DNA of 64,000 nt from Medicago truncatula (Eukaryota > Streptophyta > Magnoliopsida > Fabales > Fabaceae), in the NCBI RefSeq assembly GCF_003473485.1, contig NC_053048.1, positions 51,209,755 to 51,273,754 of the forward strand, in the 5' to 3' direction. Below are positions 61,701 through 64,000 of this stretch, one piece after another (within the stretch, counting starts at the first letter, position 1; each line of letters starts with the position of its first letter). Made by a program: the position numbers and the translations under genes. The notes beneath the pieces are model-generated. The model was not told where the DNA came from. It made no database searches and worked only from the letters and a program-made list of their open reading frames with translations.

Positions 61701-62427
61701 TCTTTTTCAAAATAGAAGAAAAAGTAAAAAAAATTCAAATACGAAGTTGATATTATGTTTACATAGTTCATGGAACAAATTAAAGATTCCTTCGTGCTTA
61801 CCACATCAGTCTTGACATGGATGAGGAGAACAATTGCAAGATTAATGATATACAAAAATCCAAACAAAATCTGCAATGAAAAAACAAAAAGTTGTTAAGA
61901 AACCATGAATGATTGCATGCATTGAACAAATAAATTACAAACATTAAAATCCTACAAAATAGAATGATAAAAAAGAAATAATGAAAATGACCTGAGCAGG
62001 GTAAACATGTCCACCAGTAAGATAAAGAAATGCAGAGTAAATATAGAGAAAACCAGCAGGGTAAACAAGAGGACCAGTATCACCCTTTAGATTATTGTAA
62101 TCTCTTTCCCCTCCTAGAAACCCTTTAACCTGTGACATGTAAGCATCCCAATCTATTTTTGTATCTGAAATTATCAAGAAATTGAAGTTATTAGCATATG
62201 CATTGATTCGGTTGATTGAATATGAAACAGTGAAACTTACAAGGGACAAATGCGATTATGAGGAAGACGAAGATTGCATCGGCAATTAGAAGAGCAATTG
62301 CTATGGGTATTTTCGGGTTTTCCGTGAATGTGTTGTTTCGTTTTGATCTCGGTGGTGGTGCTGATTGTGTAACGGATTCGACCGCCATTGTTTCAATGTT
62401 TTTCAATCTTCTGCCTCCGATTTCCAT
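56168..62427 (-). CDS. ALG3: ALG3, dolichol-P-mannose alpha-1,3-mannosyltransferase
   Basis: ER membrane enzyme that adds the first dolichol-P-mannose-derived mannose (alpha-1,3) to Man5GlcNAc2-PP-dolichol on the lumenal side during N-glycan precursor assembly (GT58). Minus-strand exons: 62427-62241, 62164-61992, 61870-61802, 60805-60648, 60571-60505, 60399-60346, 60030-59942, 58437-58321, 57314-57178, 57088-57010, 56504-56448, 56336-56168. From the first ATG (62427) this gives 451 aa; from the second (62388) 438 aa, which equals the Arabidopsis length I remember, so that start may be used. Signatures: [70 protein letters not shown] and [13 protein letters not shown]. Many hydrophobic membrane segments are visible. 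All exon phases agree. Confidence 0.96.
58713..58763. repeat. (AG)n microsatellite, about 25 units
   Basis: Uninterrupted AG repeat inside ALG3 intron 7. Likely polymorphic in length. Confidence 0.95.
60909..61523. repeat. Direct repeat of about 110 bp flanking a 390-bp insert in ALG3 intron 3
   Basis: The segments at about 60909-61020 and 61408-61523 share AAATTCAGAAGT, ATCACAGATCACAA, AGCATAAACTATATAATTG / TGCATAAACTATATAATTG and AATGAGTT in the same order, with a few mismatches and small gaps. The DNA between them (61021-61407) is less AT-rich and unlike the rest of the intron. Confidence 0.7.
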
Positions 62428-62867
62428 TCTTTATAGCCACAGCAACAAAGCAACCAGAAAGTGAATGAAGAAGTAAACTAGGAAATCATCTGACTCTTTT
62501 ATTTTTGACTAAAATGCATTTTCCGCCTCCTATGTTTGGCTTGCAATTTTTGCCCCTATTAAAAAAAATCACTTTCCAGCCCCCTAACTTACCCCCTTTT
62601 GCAATTCATATGCTCCCTCTAATTTTGACCCGGTCAAAGGCTATCATTGAATTAAATTTAAATGGAAAAAAATGATAGAAATAATTAATAACTTTAGGAT
62701 TAAATTAGTGGTAAAGATTTTAAGACTCAGTTAAGGTGTTATTTTGTTCCTTCATTCTAATAAACCTTATTTCTTCTTCTCTTCATCCCCACAAAACAAT
62801 TTCGATAAAATAAAATGAAATGATATTTTGACAATCAATTTTAAATAACTTTTAGGGACAACCTTTT
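62428..62867. other. ALG3 promoter region and intergenic DNA
   Basis: Upstream of ALG3 on the minus strand. The segment 62515-62640 has CCCCCTAACTTA-type text common in decayed legume repeats. No gene is supported. Confidence 0.4.
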
Positions 62868-62956
62868 TTCTTCCTTTTTATTGGACAGTAATAATAGAGA
62901 GAGAGAGAGAAAAAAAAGTATAATGAGTGTATGAGAGAGTTGTCACAAAAGTTGTC
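62868..62956. mobile_element. MITE-like element, copy C
   Basis: Ordered blocks TTTTTATTGGACAGTAATAA, GAGAGAGAGA, TAATGAGTGTATGA and GAGAGTTGTCACAAAAGT match copies A and B at 3132-3431 and 23111-23245. Limits are approximate. Confidence 0.5.
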
Positions 62957-63663
62957 TAGGGGTGTATTGAATTAGGATTTTAAAAGACTGTGTGAGATTG
63001 TATTGATTCTCTGAGATTTTAAAAGACTTTATACACTCAATATTTTAAAGGATTTATCACACTGACTTTTAAGAATTTCAAAGGATTTTATGTGATTTTA
63101 AAATTTCAAAGGATTCAATGAATTTTAGGGGAAAAAGAACAAATTTACAAACGTGAATGATAAAAATAATGAACAAATAAATTCTAGCGTTTGAATAAAG
63201 AAAAATAAAACCAATAAAAAATTCTTTTACTATTGATTTTCAAATTTTAAGAATGTTATGGATTTTATAAGATTTTAAGGGACTAAAAAACACTCTAACA
63301 TATTATTCTCAATACACATTTTTTATTTGTTAAAAATGTTATTCCCACAAAATTCAATTGTACATATTTAAAATTATGTCAGCACTTACAAATCTTTCAA
63401 AAAAAAATATTGTGCCAGCCATTACAAATCGGTCAAGTTTACCGAGTGTTAACTCAGTCAAACTCGTTAAACCTTCCGATTTTACCAGAAATCGAGTTTA
63501 CCTCAGAGTTAACACGATTTTTGTATCTAAAAACGTAAACTCGATAATCTCGGAGAGTTAACACTCGATTTGCGGGACATTGATTACGACATACTCTCTA
63601 TCATAATATTTTCAATACAATTTTTTATTTTTATGAGATAGAGAGAGGGAGAGGGGGATGAGA

Positions 63664-63705
<42 letters not shown>

Positions 63706-64000
63706 GAAGAGAGAAATGAGAGAATGGGGAGGGGAGGGAGGGAGGGGAAGGGAGAGAAGGAAAAGAAAGAGATAATAACTTTTAAAAGAAAAACAATCTC
63801 AAAAAATCTCATATTTTGATGAAAAACTTTTTCTTGTTAAAATTACACTGCAAAATCCAACAAAATTCATCCAAATCCAATTTATTAAACAATCATTCGA
63901 AATTTGAATGATTTTGAATACCACGATACTTTTTTTAAGTGATGAAAAGTCTTGATTGAATACCTTAAGATTTTTTTAAAATGACAAAAAGTCTTGATTA
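62957..64000. other. Repeat DNA running off the window end
   Basis: Begins GGGGTGTATTGAATTAGG, followed by repeated GGATTTTAAAAGACT-like text. Near the window end, inverted versions appear (AAAAGTCTTGATTGAATACC). This suggests one larger inverted-repeat element whose right end is cut off by the window. A (GA)n run lies at 63667-63704. No gene is supported. Confidence 0.35.
63667..63704. repeat. (GA)n microsatellite, 19 units
   Basis: Perfect GA repeat within a longer purine-rich tract (about 63635-63770). Confidence 0.95.

Noticed and set aside
63612-63812. Ser/Leu-rich minus-strand frame
   Set aside because: It is a translation of the (GA)n and purine tract, and is not a gene.

Overview
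This is nuclear DNA of a flowering plant. Genes are split by GT-AG introns, intergenic DNA is AT-rich and full of small inverted-repeat transposons, and the proteins are plant-type (WEE1, PPR, RALF, HIPP, LPA1, ALG3). Gene style, density and repeat types suggest a legume, possibly Medicago or a relative. That genus-level guess is inference and was not tested. I found no bacterial operons, CRISPR arrays or organellar DNA.

Layout, left to right: GDP-L-fucose synthase (818-2466, +); WEE1 kinase in ten exons (4145-8068, -); a repeat-rich gap of about 5 kb; tRNA-Asp(GUC) (13193-13264, +); an ATG18-type autophagy WD-repeat gene (13406-16132, +) whose last exon and 3' flank are tandemly duplicated; a possible 45-aa small-protein gene (17744-18162, +); a PPR gene (18339-19781, -); a degenerate tRNA-Gly(UCC) (22292-22362, -); dephospho-CoA kinase (25163-26060, +); a 4.8-kb Mutator-like element with transposase remnants and an OTU-protease-like frame (28854-33664); a heavy-metal-associated isoprenylated protein (33830-35440, +); a 1.5-kb Mutator-like inverted-repeat element (37458-38991); a 5'-truncated LINE (39232-40879); cytosolic-type FolD (41654-44128, +); the photosystem II assembly factor LPA1 (45457-49213, +), with a solo LTR in its last intron; a RALF peptide precursor (50954-51310, +); heat shock factor binding protein (52727-54589, -), with an apparent U12-type AT-AC intron; and the ALG3 mannosyltransferase in twelve exons (56168-62427, -). 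The last 1.5 kb is repeats.

The host genes are unrelated housekeeping or signalling genes and do not form a cluster: nucleotide-sugar synthesis and N-glycan assembly (GER, ALG3), cell-cycle checkpoint (WEE1), autophagy (ATG18), CoA and one-carbon metabolism (CoaE, FolD), organelle RNA and photosystem biogenesis (PPR, LPA1), peptide signalling (RALF), metal binding (HIPP) and heat-shock control (HSBP). Exon boundaries were derived by hand from splice sites, reading-frame phase and remembered family sequences. Every multi-exon model stays in frame to its stop codon.

The main points of interest are the AT-AC intron, the near-identical 609-bp duplication at the end of the ATG18 gene, four Mutator-type elements with exact 9-10 bp target duplications (one with an OTU-like frame), a small element carrying tRNA-like A and B boxes, and a tandem NAG acceptor in the fucose synthase gene.
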